DNA from: Shewanella corallii
GTDB lineage: Bacteria > Pseudomonadota > Gammaproteobacteria > Enterobacterales > Shewanellaceae
Assembly (NCBI RefSeq): GCF_023349125.1
Contig: NZ_JAKIKT010000005.1
Span: forward strand, 1 to 64,000
Direction: 5' to 3'
Length of the DNA: 64,000 nucleotides
Shown here one piece after another: positions 8,951 to 16,213 of this stretch. Within the stretch, counting starts at the first letter, position 1; each line of letters starts with the position of its first letter. The translations under genes were made by a program, and so were the position numbers. The notes beneath the pieces are model-generated. The model was not told where the DNA came from. It worked only from the letters and a program-made list of their open reading frames with translations, and did not search any database.

Positions 8951-8962
8951 GGAAATCATTGC

Positions 8963-9427
8963 ATGAAAAAACTGGTACTCCTGAGTTTGTTGGCGCTGAC
9001 CGGCTGTGGTGGCGATGATGTTGCCAAGGTCAGTCTGGGGCTCTTCACCACCAAAGATGTGGTGATTGACGCCAGGCAAGACCCCAAGATCCCCGGGGTA
9101 ACCTGTTATATCAGTCGTATTGAAGCTGATTTGTCGTTGGCGGATCCATCGGATATGAGTATTGCCTGTCGTCAGACAGGGCCCATTAGCGCAGCTGAGA
9201 TCGCCAGTATTGATAAGAGCAAAGGCGGTGAAGTGGTCTATAAGGAATCGTTAAGCATTTTGTTTAAGAACCTTAAGGTCAGACGCATCTATGATGCCGA
9301 GCACCAGACGTTACTTTACCTCTCATACTCTACCAAGGAGAGCAGTGGCAGTCATAAACACGCGCTGTCGGCCGTGCCTCTGTACGGCACTGATGCCTGG
9401 CAGACTTCGGGCGCGGTTAACAACTGA
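8963..9427 (+). CDS. creA: CreA family lipoprotein
   Basis: 154 aa. Residues 1-15 form a lipoprotein signal peptide with lipobox LTGC, giving lipidated Cys15; the following GDD is unusual because Asp at +3 (after Gly at +2) leaves outer-membrane sorting undecided. The body matches E. coli CreA: VTCYISRIEADLSLADPSDMS, ACRQTGPIS, VVYKESLSILFKNLKVRRIYD, and HALSAVPLY at the end. CreA is a conserved periplasmic protein of unknown role, named for its place in the creABCD locus; creBCD are absent here. E. coli CreA has an ordinary cleaved signal peptide, so the lipobox is a difference. It lies 12 bp after the yegD-like gene. Confidence 0.88.
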   Translation: MKKLVLLSLLALTGCGGDDVAKVSLGLFTTKDVVIDARQDPKIPGVTCYISRIEADLSLADPSDMSIACRQTGPISAAEIASIDKSKGGEVVYKESLSILFKNLKVRRIYDAEHQTLLYLSYSTKESSGSHKHALSAVPLYGTDAWQTSGAVNN

Positions 9428-9446
9428 ATACATTTGCTCTAATAAC

Positions 9447-9472
9447 AAAACGCAGCCAATTGGCTGCGTTTT
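9447..9472. terminator. Bidirectional terminator between creA and dcuA
   Basis: A perfect palindrome (AAAACGCAGCC, AATT centre, GGCTGCGTTTT) that gives a T run on each strand, between convergent genes. Confidence 0.85.
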
Positions 9473-9496
9473 TCACTTTAGAAACCTGGTTAAGCC

Positions 9497-10798
9497 TTAC
9501 AACACCACAGACCCTATGGCAAAGCCGAAGGCGACCGCGAGTGAAATCGCCAACAGCCCCGGGATCATAAAGGGATGATTGAACACGGCTTTACCTATGC
9601 GGGTTGAGCCTGTGTCATCCATCTCCACCGCGGCCAGCAGTGTTGGGTAGGTAGGTAGTACAAACAGGGCTGACACCGCCGCAAACGAGGCGACAGCAGT
9701 GACCGGCGCCACTCCCAGTGCCAGTGCCGCTGGCAGCAGAGCCTTGGTAGTGGCGGCTTGTGAGTAGAGCAGCATGGCCGCAAAGAAGAGTACCACTGCC
9801 AGCATCCAGGGATATGCCGACAGCAAGCTTGAAGCTGTATGCTTGATGGCATCCAGATTGGCTTCAACAAAGGTATCACCCAGCCAGGCAACGCCCATTA
9901 CACAAATACAGGCTGACATGCCTGAGCGGAAGGTGGCGGCAGTGACAATCTGCTCTGCATCCAGCTTACACACCATGGTGATAGCCAGAGCCGCAGTCAG
10001 CATCAGGGAGATAATTGCCTGATCCCGTGACAGAGTGGGATCGGTTATCAGGCCAATAGTGGGTGAAATCGCGGTGGCGTAAGCCATTACCGCCATAATG
10101 GCGATAACAAAAATCATCACAGAGAATTTGGCACCGGGTTTAATCTCAATCTGACTTTGATCCGGCAGCTTGATTTCGCCATTGGCCAGACGCTGTTGAT
10201 AAACAGGATCATCCTTCAGCTCACAACCCAGATGATTGGCGACAAAAGAGGTCAGGATAACTGCAGCCAGGGTTGAGGTAATACAGATGCCCAGCAGTTC
10301 CAGATAGCTGACGCCCCTTGGCTCCATAATGCTGGCAAAGAACACCATAGCGGCAGAAACCGGTGATGCAGTGATGGCGATTTGAGATGCCACCACAGAC
10401 ACAGACAGTGGTCGTGAAGGGCGGATCTGCTGCTCTTTGGCAACCTGGGCGATGACAGGCAAGGTGGAGAAGGCGGTATGTCCCGTGCCGGCCAGCAGGG
10501 TCATAAAGTAGGTGATAAGTGGCGCAACCAGAGTGATTTTGTCAGGGTGACGGCGCATCATACGTTCAGCTAGATGCACCAGATAATCCATACCGCCTGC
10601 CATTTGCATGGCTGCAATGGCGGAGATGACTGACATAATAATCAGAATTACATCCCAGGGAATATTGCCTGGCTCAACCCCGAGCAGGGCCAACACCATA
10701 ACGCCCAGGCCACCGGCAAATCCAATCGCTACCCCACCAAGGCGGGCACCAAGGAAGATACTGAGCAGCACGACGCCCAACTCTATCCACATCATCAT
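9497..10798 (-). CDS. dcuA: Anaerobic C4-dicarboxylate transporter DcuA
   Basis: Inner-membrane antiporter for aspartate, fumarate, malate and succinate. 433 aa with about ten hydrophobic segments. It resembles DcuA more than DcuB: IFLGARLGGVAIGFAGGLGV at the N-terminus, QIAITASPVSAAMVF, AGMSACICVMGVAWLGDTF and LLYSQAATTKALLP, then SFAAVSALFVLPTYPTLLAAV near the end. The gene is alone between the creA terminator and metC. I looked for an FNR box (TTGAT-N4-ATCAA) upstream and found none that is convincing. The start could be any of three adjacent ATG codons. Confidence 0.92.
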   Translation of the reverse strand: MMMWIELGVVLLSIFLGARLGGVAIGFAGGLGVMVLALLGVEPGNIPWDVILIIMSVISAIAAMQMAGGMDYLVHLAERMMRRHPDKITLVAPLITYFMTLLAGTGHTAFSTLPVIAQVAKEQQIRPSRPLSVSVVASQIAITASPVSAAMVFFASIMEPRGVSYLELLGICITSTLAAVILTSFVANHLGCELKDDPVYQQRLANGEIKLPDQSQIEIKPGAKFSVMIFVIAIMAVMAYATAISPTIGLITDPTLSRDQAIISLMLTAALAITMVCKLDAEQIVTAATFRSGMSACICVMGVAWLGDTFVEANLDAIKHTASSLLSAYPWMLAVVLFFAAMLLYSQAATTKALLPAALALGVAPVTAVASFAAVSALFVLPTYPTLLAAVEMDDTGSTRIGKAVFNHPFMIPGLLAISLAVAFGFAIGSVVL

Positions 10799-10929
10799 TC
10801 GTAAGTCTCTTAAGGAGCGGGTGATACTGAGACGAGGGGCAGGGACAAGGTCGGCAGGGCGTTCTTGTTTGCACTATCCCTGCGCGTATCAGTAAAAAGA
10901 AAATTAATTCTACCTGAAGTGACTTTAAG

Positions 10930-10953
10930 ATGGTCTGATCCTTATCAGACCAT
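10930..10953 (-). terminator. Hairpin downstream of metC
   Basis: A 10-bp perfect stem (ATGGTCTGAT with ATCAGACCAT) and CCTT loop lies 51 bp past the metC stop. Only a short CTT follows on the minus strand, so termination may be weak. Confidence 0.4.
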
Positions 10954-11003
10954 GGCAAAGAAATATTAAATTGTGATGTGCGTCGCTGGATTGGTGTGAA
11001 TTA

Positions 11004-12197
11004 TCAAGCCTGCATCACAGCATTAAAGCGCTCAAAGCCAGCTTCCAGATCGGCAATCAAATCCTCCGGGTCCTCCAGGCCAATATGCAGGCGGATTAAC
11101 GGCTTGCTGCTGTCCCAGTCGGTGGCACTGCGGATCTTGTCTATGCCGTTTACCGACAGAATAAGACTTTCATAACCGCCCCAGGAGAAGCCCATCTTAA
11201 AGTGCGCCATCTGCTCGACAAAAGCTGTGGTGGCTTTGAGGTTGCCTTGTTTCAGCACGAATGAAAACAGTCCATTGCTGCCGCTGAAATCCCGCTTGAA
11301 AAACTCGTGTCCCGGACAGGTTTCAAATGCCGGGTGGCGAATATGGTCCACTTCAGGTCTGCTGGCCAGCCAGTGGGCTATGGTCAGTGCGTTTTTTTCA
11401 TGTTGCGCAAGGCGCACGCCGAGAGTTCTCAGGCCCCTGGCAGCAAGAAACACGTCATCCGGGCTAGTGCACTGGCCCATAAGATAGGAATGCTCCTGCA
11501 GTTGACGCCAGTGTTTTTCATTGGCGGTGGCTGTGCCCATCATCACGTCGGAATGACCGACAATATATTTGGTGGCAGCCTGGATTGAGATATCCACGCC
11601 CATCTCAAACGGACGGCAATTAATAGGAGAAGCCCAGGTGTTGTCCAACATGGTGATTAAATCGTGCTCATGGGCGATACGACAAAGGGTCGGGACATCC
11701 TGAACTTCCATGGTGATTGAGCCGGGGGACTCGAGAAACAGCACCCTGGTATTGGGTCTGATAAGCTCGCGGATCCCTTCTCCTATCAAGGGGTCGTAAT
11801 AGGTGGTTTCGACACCAAAGCCTGCCAGTACCTGCTCACACAAATCCCGGGTAGGTTCATATACGCTGTCCACCATCAGCAGGTGGTCGCCGGATTTCAG
11901 AAAGGACAATAAAGCACCACTGATAGCTGCCGCACCTGAAGGGTAAAGCGCTGTGCCGACGCCACCTTCAAGCTCGGCAATGGCAGATTGAAACGCAAAG
12001 TGAGTGGGCGTACCTCGGCGGCCATAGAACATTTCCCCATCGGCTTTACCTGCACTGGCCTGACGCATTTGATCCATAGTGTCGAAGACTATGGTTGATG
12101 CCCTGAATACGGGGGGATTAATGACCCCTTTGGTCCATTTACTGTCACGGCCGGCACTGACGATACGGGTATCTCTTTTATGATTCTTGTCGCTCAT
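11004..12197 (-). CDS. metC: Cystathionine beta-lyase
   Basis: PLP-dependent cleavage of cystathionine to homocysteine, pyruvate and ammonia in methionine synthesis. 397 aa, normal for the family. The Cys/Met-metabolism PLP fold is clear: SGAAAISGALLSFLKSGD binds the cofactor phosphate, MLDNTWASPINCRPFEMG holds the PLP-contacting Asp, and SIQAATKYIVGHSDVMMG holds the Schiff-base Lys. The C-terminal SWGGYESLIL motif matches beta-lyases and related enzymes. Start supported by AGGA upstream. MetC, rather than MetB or a gamma-lyase, is chosen from overall resemblance and is likely but not certain. No Met box was identified upstream. Confidence 0.88.
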   Translation of the reverse strand: MSDKNHKRDTRIVSAGRDSKWTKGVINPPVFRASTIVFDTMDQMRQASAGKADGEMFYGRRGTPTHFAFQSAIAELEGGVGTALYPSGAAAISGALLSFLKSGDHLLMVDSVYEPTRDLCEQVLAGFGVETTYYDPLIGEGIRELIRPNTRVLFLESPGSITMEVQDVPTLCRIAHEHDLITMLDNTWASPINCRPFEMGVDISIQAATKYIVGHSDVMMGTATANEKHWRQLQEHSYLMGQCTSPDDVFLAARGLRTLGVRLAQHEKNALTIAHWLASRPEVDHIRHPAFETCPGHEFFKRDFSGSNGLFSFVLKQGNLKATTAFVEQMAHFKMGFSWGGYESLILSVNGIDKIRSATDWDSSKPLIRLHIGLEDPEDLIADLEAGFERFNAVMQA

Positions 12198-12317
12198 TGC
12201 TCAATCCTAAGCTCACTTTTTGATTCACTATCCGGGTTAATTAACCTGGTGCCTGTTACTGTTTGCAACTGTTTGGCACAGGCTACCACTGTTTTGGCGT
12301 TCTTGCCATCTGGATGG

Positions 12318-14492
12318 CTAAATGTTTTCTGACTTACCCAATGGCAGTCGGAGCTGAACTGTTACGCCCAAGCCATCTTCCCGGTTAACGGCTTTGATAT
12401 TGCCATGGTGGAATTCAGCCACCAGACGGGCGATATACAGGCCCAGACCCAGGTGGGGCTTCTCACCACCCTGTGGCGTACGAACCGATACCATGGACTC
12501 AAATATCTGCTCCGCCATATTTTCCGGTAGCAGAGGGCCCATATTACTGACCTGCAGCAGCGCTTGTTTACCGCTGACGCCAAGGCTCACTTCAATGGCT
12601 GTACTATCAAGACTGAATTCGCTGGCGTTGGCGATTAGTTTGTCCAGCAATTGGGCAATATATTCCGGGACGCCATTTATCATTAATGGCTCTTTGGGCA
12701 ATTTGACTTCGAACTTTCTGTCCGGGAAGGTCATTTGATAACCCTGCATACAACCGCTGACCACGTCCCGCAGTGGGAAGTCACTGCGCTCAGCCTGTGC
12801 CAGGCTTTGTTCCAGTCGGGTTGCTTCACTCATATTGTTCAGGATCAGGCTGAGGCGACTGACCCCTTCTTTAGCCCGGGCAACGTATTTGCTGCTGTTT
12901 TCGTCCACCCCCTGAAGCTCCAGATGTTCTAGGGAGGAACGCACCACAGCGACAGGGGTTCGCAATTCATGGGAAAGGCGGGATGACATATTCTCCAGAT
13001 AATGGGTATAGAGCCCCAGACGCTGAACGATGCTGGCGAAACTGCGGGACAGGTCGCCGATTTCGTCACGGATCCTGGAAGGGGTAATGCCACTGCGGAC
13101 TCTGCCCTGATTGTCGATGGCAAGCTCGGCTTCATCTCTTAATCTGCGTACCCGCCTGGAAATATTGGACGCAAAAATAAACAGCGACAGGGTGCCTACG
13201 CCCATCACAATCAAAATGATATTGAACAGTTTCTCCAGCGCCTTGTTACGCAGGGTGCGGATACCGTGTGTCGTTTCTTCAGCGATCACCACGCCCATTA
13301 CCTTATCGTCAATCCAGATGGGGCTGGCGGCAGCCAGTACCACGGCCTTGCTGTCCGGAGTCAAACGCCAGGTCGAGCCGAGTTTTCCCTGCAGCGCTTT
13401 CTCGATATGGCTGCCGGTCAATTCAGTGGAGTCCTGCAAAGAGTCAATAAAGTCTCTGGGAGGCTGGGTCAAAATCCGGTAATAGAGTGGACGCAGATAT
13501 TGTCGACTGAATTCGCCCCACAGGCTGGAGTCCTGCTCTTCTTCCAGATCCCGGGTCCAAACGCTGGAGTTGCTGCGGATATCACCGGACTTGGCCAGTA
13601 CCCGACCATGTTTATCTACCACCCAGATGCGGGAGGTGTTGTGGCGCATACCTTTAATGATCTCTTCGATTTCCGGCGAGGGCACCAGCACAGTCCCCAG
13701 TTTCAGCTGATCATCAGTGGCAGAGGTACCGACAATGGCCTCAAGGCTGCCGGAGCGTCTGTCGTTAACATCATAGACGGCAAATCCCAGTTTGCTGCCC
13801 AGCATCTCCAGCGGGATCCTCAGCTCAATCACATAGCCCTTTGGGCTTCTTCGCCACTGACCCTGAATGCGGTTTTCAGGGGTGACAGGACGGGTCAGGG
13901 CAGGATCGGCAGGCAGCTCATAGGCACTTATCCAGCCATCTTCGATGGGGGTGATCAGATAACGTTTGAATTCGCCGGCGGCGGTCTGGGTTGCGACCAT
14001 CAGACGGTCGCTGCGCTCAATGCTCAGACTGTTGGTACCACGATAGACAGGGCTGGGGTCGGTTACATCGAAAAAGCCATAGAGATAGCCGCCGTATTTA
14101 CCCACCATATGGGTGAATGACAGCGAAAGAGGTCTGCCATCATCCACTTTATAGATTTCATGCTCATCGCTGTACTCAATAAACCTGTGGCGATAGATAT
14201 CCCAATCCTGCAGCTTGCCATCAAGCTGGATCGGGCCAGCCAGAGGGTAGGCGTAGAGGTCCCGGCCTTTCTCGACCTGAGTTAAAAAACTCGCCTGGGA
14301 GTGAAACAGCTTGGGCCTTTCGTGCAGAGCGGTCGCCAGTGCCTGAGTTGTACCTTCCAGTGTCCGTTCCTGACCGTTTCTCAGGTACTTTTCCATCTCC
14401 CACACATACTCATACCCCAGCCAGGGCAGGCAGAGCAGAAACAGAGAGAGCAGAACAACTTTGGCTCTAAGACCAATTCTTGGGTGCCACAT
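12318..14492 (-). CDS. pdsS: Sortase-system sensor histidine kinase PdsS
   Basis: 724 aa inner-membrane kinase. One membrane helix lies near residues 10-28 (VVLLSLFLLCLPWLGYEYVW). A large periplasmic region of roughly 400 residues follows, then a second helix near 430-455 (IILIVMGVGTLSLFIFA), a HAMP linker, the HisKA box MSSRLSHELRTPVAVVRS with the phospho-His, and the ATPase domain with N-box ANASEFS and G-box GLGLYIARLVAEFHHG. The architecture and its place beside a sortase match the histidine kinase of the proteobacterial dedicated sortase system. It follows pdsR with a one-base TGATG overlap, so the pair is translationally coupled. The periplasmic part presumably senses an envelope signal; the ligand is unknown. 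Confidence 0.88.
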   Translation of the reverse strand: MWHPRIGLRAKVVLLSLFLLCLPWLGYEYVWEMEKYLRNGQERTLEGTTQALATALHERPKLFHSQASFLTQVEKGRDLYAYPLAGPIQLDGKLQDWDIYRHRFIEYSDEHEIYKVDDGRPLSLSFTHMVGKYGGYLYGFFDVTDPSPVYRGTNSLSIERSDRLMVATQTAAGEFKRYLITPIEDGWISAYELPADPALTRPVTPENRIQGQWRRSPKGYVIELRIPLEMLGSKLGFAVYDVNDRRSGSLEAIVGTSATDDQLKLGTVLVPSPEIEEIIKGMRHNTSRIWVVDKHGRVLAKSGDIRSNSSVWTRDLEEEQDSSLWGEFSRQYLRPLYYRILTQPPRDFIDSLQDSTELTGSHIEKALQGKLGSTWRLTPDSKAVVLAAASPIWIDDKVMGVVIAEETTHGIRTLRNKALEKLFNIILIVMGVGTLSLFIFASNISRRVRRLRDEAELAIDNQGRVRSGITPSRIRDEIGDLSRSFASIVQRLGLYTHYLENMSSRLSHELRTPVAVVRSSLEHLELQGVDENSSKYVARAKEGVSRLSLILNNMSEATRLEQSLAQAERSDFPLRDVVSGCMQGYQMTFPDRKFEVKLPKEPLMINGVPEYIAQLLDKLIANASEFSLDSTAIEVSLGVSGKQALLQVSNMGPLLPENMAEQIFESMVSVRTPQGGEKPHLGLGLYIARLVAEFHHGNIKAVNREDGLGVTVQLRLPLGKSENI

Positions 14493-15184
14493 CAGACAGG
14501 CGTGTTCCAGCGGTAGCCCATGCCATAGACGGTATCGATACAGTCGAATTGCGGATCTATGGCCATAAACTTCTTACGAATGCGCTTGATATGAGAGGTA
14601 ATGGTGCTGTCATCCACGTAGATTTTGGCATCCTGCATCAATTCAGTGCGGTTACGCACATGTCCCGGGTGTTTCGCCAGTGCATACACCATCCAGAATT
14701 CAGTCACAGTCAGCTCTACTGTGACTCCCTGCCACTGCACCACAATACGATTCTTGTCTATGGTCAGCGGGCCGCGTTCAATCAGGCTGTCTTTCAGCTC
14801 CTTTACGCCCATGAGTTCTGAGCGGCGGAACAGGGCAGCCAAACGCGCCAAAAGATGAGGAAAGCTGACATCCTTGGTGAGGTAATCATCGGCGCCAAGG
14901 CGCAGGCCACATACAGTGTCGAAGTCGCTGTCCCGGGCGGTTAAGAAAATAATGGGCAGGCTGCCTGACATGGCTCTGAGCGCCTGGCACAGGGTAAAGC
15001 CACCATCTATCTCGTTTCCCAGACCAATATCGATAATCGCCAGATCCGGCAAACGTGTGGTAAAGGCGGCCATAGCCTCAGGGCGACTGGCATAAGTTTG
15101 CACACTGTATCCCTGTGCTTGCAGTGCATCCTTGTAGTTTTCCCGGATAAGGGCTTCATCTTCAACTATGGCGATTCGTTTCAT
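14492..15184 (-). CDS. pdsR: Sortase-system response regulator PdsR (OmpR family)
   Basis: 230 aa. Receiver domain with acidic pair Glu8-Asp9, phospho-acceptor Asp52 (LAIIDIGLG) and the Thr-Ala switch in IIFLTARDSD. It is followed by an OmpR/PhoB winged helix (VELTVTEFWMVYALAKHPG, DSTITSHIKRIRKKF). First gene of the two-component operon and transcribed away from pdsO. The family is known as the response regulator of the proteobacterial dedicated sortase system. It probably binds the TTGCC repeats in the 219-bp divergent region upstream of its own start; this is inference from OmpR-family practice of binding direct repeats about 11 bp apart. Confidence 0.9.
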   Translation of the reverse strand: MKRIAIVEDEALIRENYKDALQAQGYSVQTYASRPEAMAAFTTRLPDLAIIDIGLGNEIDGGFTLCQALRAMSGSLPIIFLTARDSDFDTVCGLRLGADDYLTKDVSFPHLLARLAALFRRSELMGVKELKDSLIERGPLTIDKNRIVVQWQGVTVELTVTEFWMVYALAKHPGHVRNRTELMQDAKIYVDDSTITSHIKRIRKKFMAIDPQFDCIDTVYGMGYRWNTPV

Positions 15185-15265
15185 CTGACTTTGATATACG
15201 GTTTATTTCACTGACTTTGGGTGACTATACAGCAATTTAGCAGGCGTGGAACACGTCGGGGGCAA

Positions 15266-15314
15266 TTGCCATTTTGTTGCCACATTTGATTGCCGGATTG
15301 CCATTTTTGTTCCC
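15266..15314. promoter_or_regulatory. TTGCC direct-repeat array, candidate PdsR binding region
   Basis: TTGCC occurs at 15266, 15277, 15290 and 15298, with a near copy TTCCC at 15310. The first and last pairs share the unit TTGCCATTTTTG/TTGCCATTTTG with steps of 11 and 12 bp. The array lies in the gap between divergent pdsR and pdsO, about 85 bp from pdsR and 90 bp from pdsO. Confidence 0.5.
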
Positions 15315-15403
15315 CTTCAATGCCTTTTCCACTGTGTTTAATGAGTTCCATCGAAACCGAGCCGCGGAACAAGTTACCGGGGCAAATCATGAGGGAACAG
15401 AAA

Positions 15404-16156
15404 ATGACTCAATTCAATACTCAAGCCAAAACTCCAAACACCAAACGTAACGCTCTGGTGGGCGTGCTTATTGCCGGGATGCTGATGTCCCAGTCAGCGA
15501 CAGCAGCAGAATCAACTGAACGTGAGCATACCGAAGAGCTGGTGGGTGTTGGCTCCGGTCTGGTACTGGGCGCGGTTGTTGGCGGGCCGGTTGGTGCATT
15601 TATCGGTGCTCTGACAGGTGGCCTTATCGGTCAGTCTGTCGGTGATGATGAAGAGATCAAACAGCAGCAGGAGATGCTGGCCAAACAGGATGTAGAGCTG
15701 CAATCACTGACAGCCAGAGCACGCCAGTTGGAACAGGAGTCAGATCTGCTGGCGATGGAAGCTGAGCGCCGTATTCAGGCGCAGATGGATGCGCTGGCGC
15801 TGGGATTGAATGTGCAGTTCAGAACAGGTTCATCTCAAATTGAGCCCCATTTTCAGCAGCAGTTGGATGATGTGGCCTATGTAATGGGCCTGTCTCCTGA
15901 ACTGACCCTTGATTTGACCGGCTATGCGGACCGTCAGGGTAACAGTGATTATAACCAGGCTTTGTCAGAACAAAGGCTGGCCGAGGTGCGCAGCTATCTG
16001 GTGAAGCAGGGGGTTGCAGAGTCCCGTCTGAACGGACAGGCCTATGGGGATCAATCGCCACTCCATGAACAGGCTTCATTGGAGAATAACTTCTTCGACC
16101 GCAGGGTTACCCTCAAATTGCAAAATGGCCATGGCGCCATGACTGCTTCCCAATAA
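15404..16156 (+). CDS. pdsO: Sortase-associated OmpA-like protein PdsO
   Basis: 250 aa from the ATG at 15404, chosen for GAGGGA 7 bases upstream; a longer start at 15389 is possible. A signal peptide ends near SQSATAA. Next come a glycine-zipper segment (GVGSGLVLGAVVGGPVGAF), a coiled coil (IKQQQEMLAKQDVELQSLTARARQ), and a C-terminal OmpA-like domain (LTGYADRQGNSDYNQALSEQR) able to bind peptidoglycan. This domain order matches PdsO of the dedicated sortase system. The protein probably spans or anchors in the outer membrane and contacts the cell wall; its job in sorting has not been established. First gene of pdsO-target-sortase. Confidence 0.88.
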   Translation: MTQFNTQAKTPNTKRNALVGVLIAGMLMSQSATAAESTEREHTEELVGVGSGLVLGAVVGGPVGAFIGALTGGLIGQSVGDDEEIKQQQEMLAKQDVELQSLTARARQLEQESDLLAMEAERRIQAQMDALALGLNVQFRTGSSQIEPHFQQQLDDVAYVMGLSPELTLDLTGYADRQGNSDYNQALSEQRLAEVRSYLVKQGVAESRLNGQAYGDQSPLHEQASLENNFFDRRVTLKLQNGHGAMTASQ

Positions 16157-16182
16157 ACGCATTCTACTGTGAACCAAAGTGA

Positions 16183-16201
16183 ACCGGGGCATGTCCCCGG
16201 T
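16183..16201 (+). other. Intercistronic hairpin between pdsO and the sortase target gene
   Basis: A 7-bp GC stem (ACCGGGG with CCCCGGT) and loop CATGT with no T tract, directly upstream of the target start. It more likely tunes mRNA stability or translation than terminates transcription. Confidence 0.4.
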
Positions 16202-16213
16202 ATGGAGCTGACT

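Noticed and set aside
10799..11003. FNR box upstream of dcuA
   Set aside because: Expected from E. coli biology, but no TTGAT-N4-ATCAA match could be found.
13266..14120. 284-codon open frame on the + strand opposite pdsS
   Set aside because: Antisense shadow of the kinase sensor domain; no start signal or family motif.
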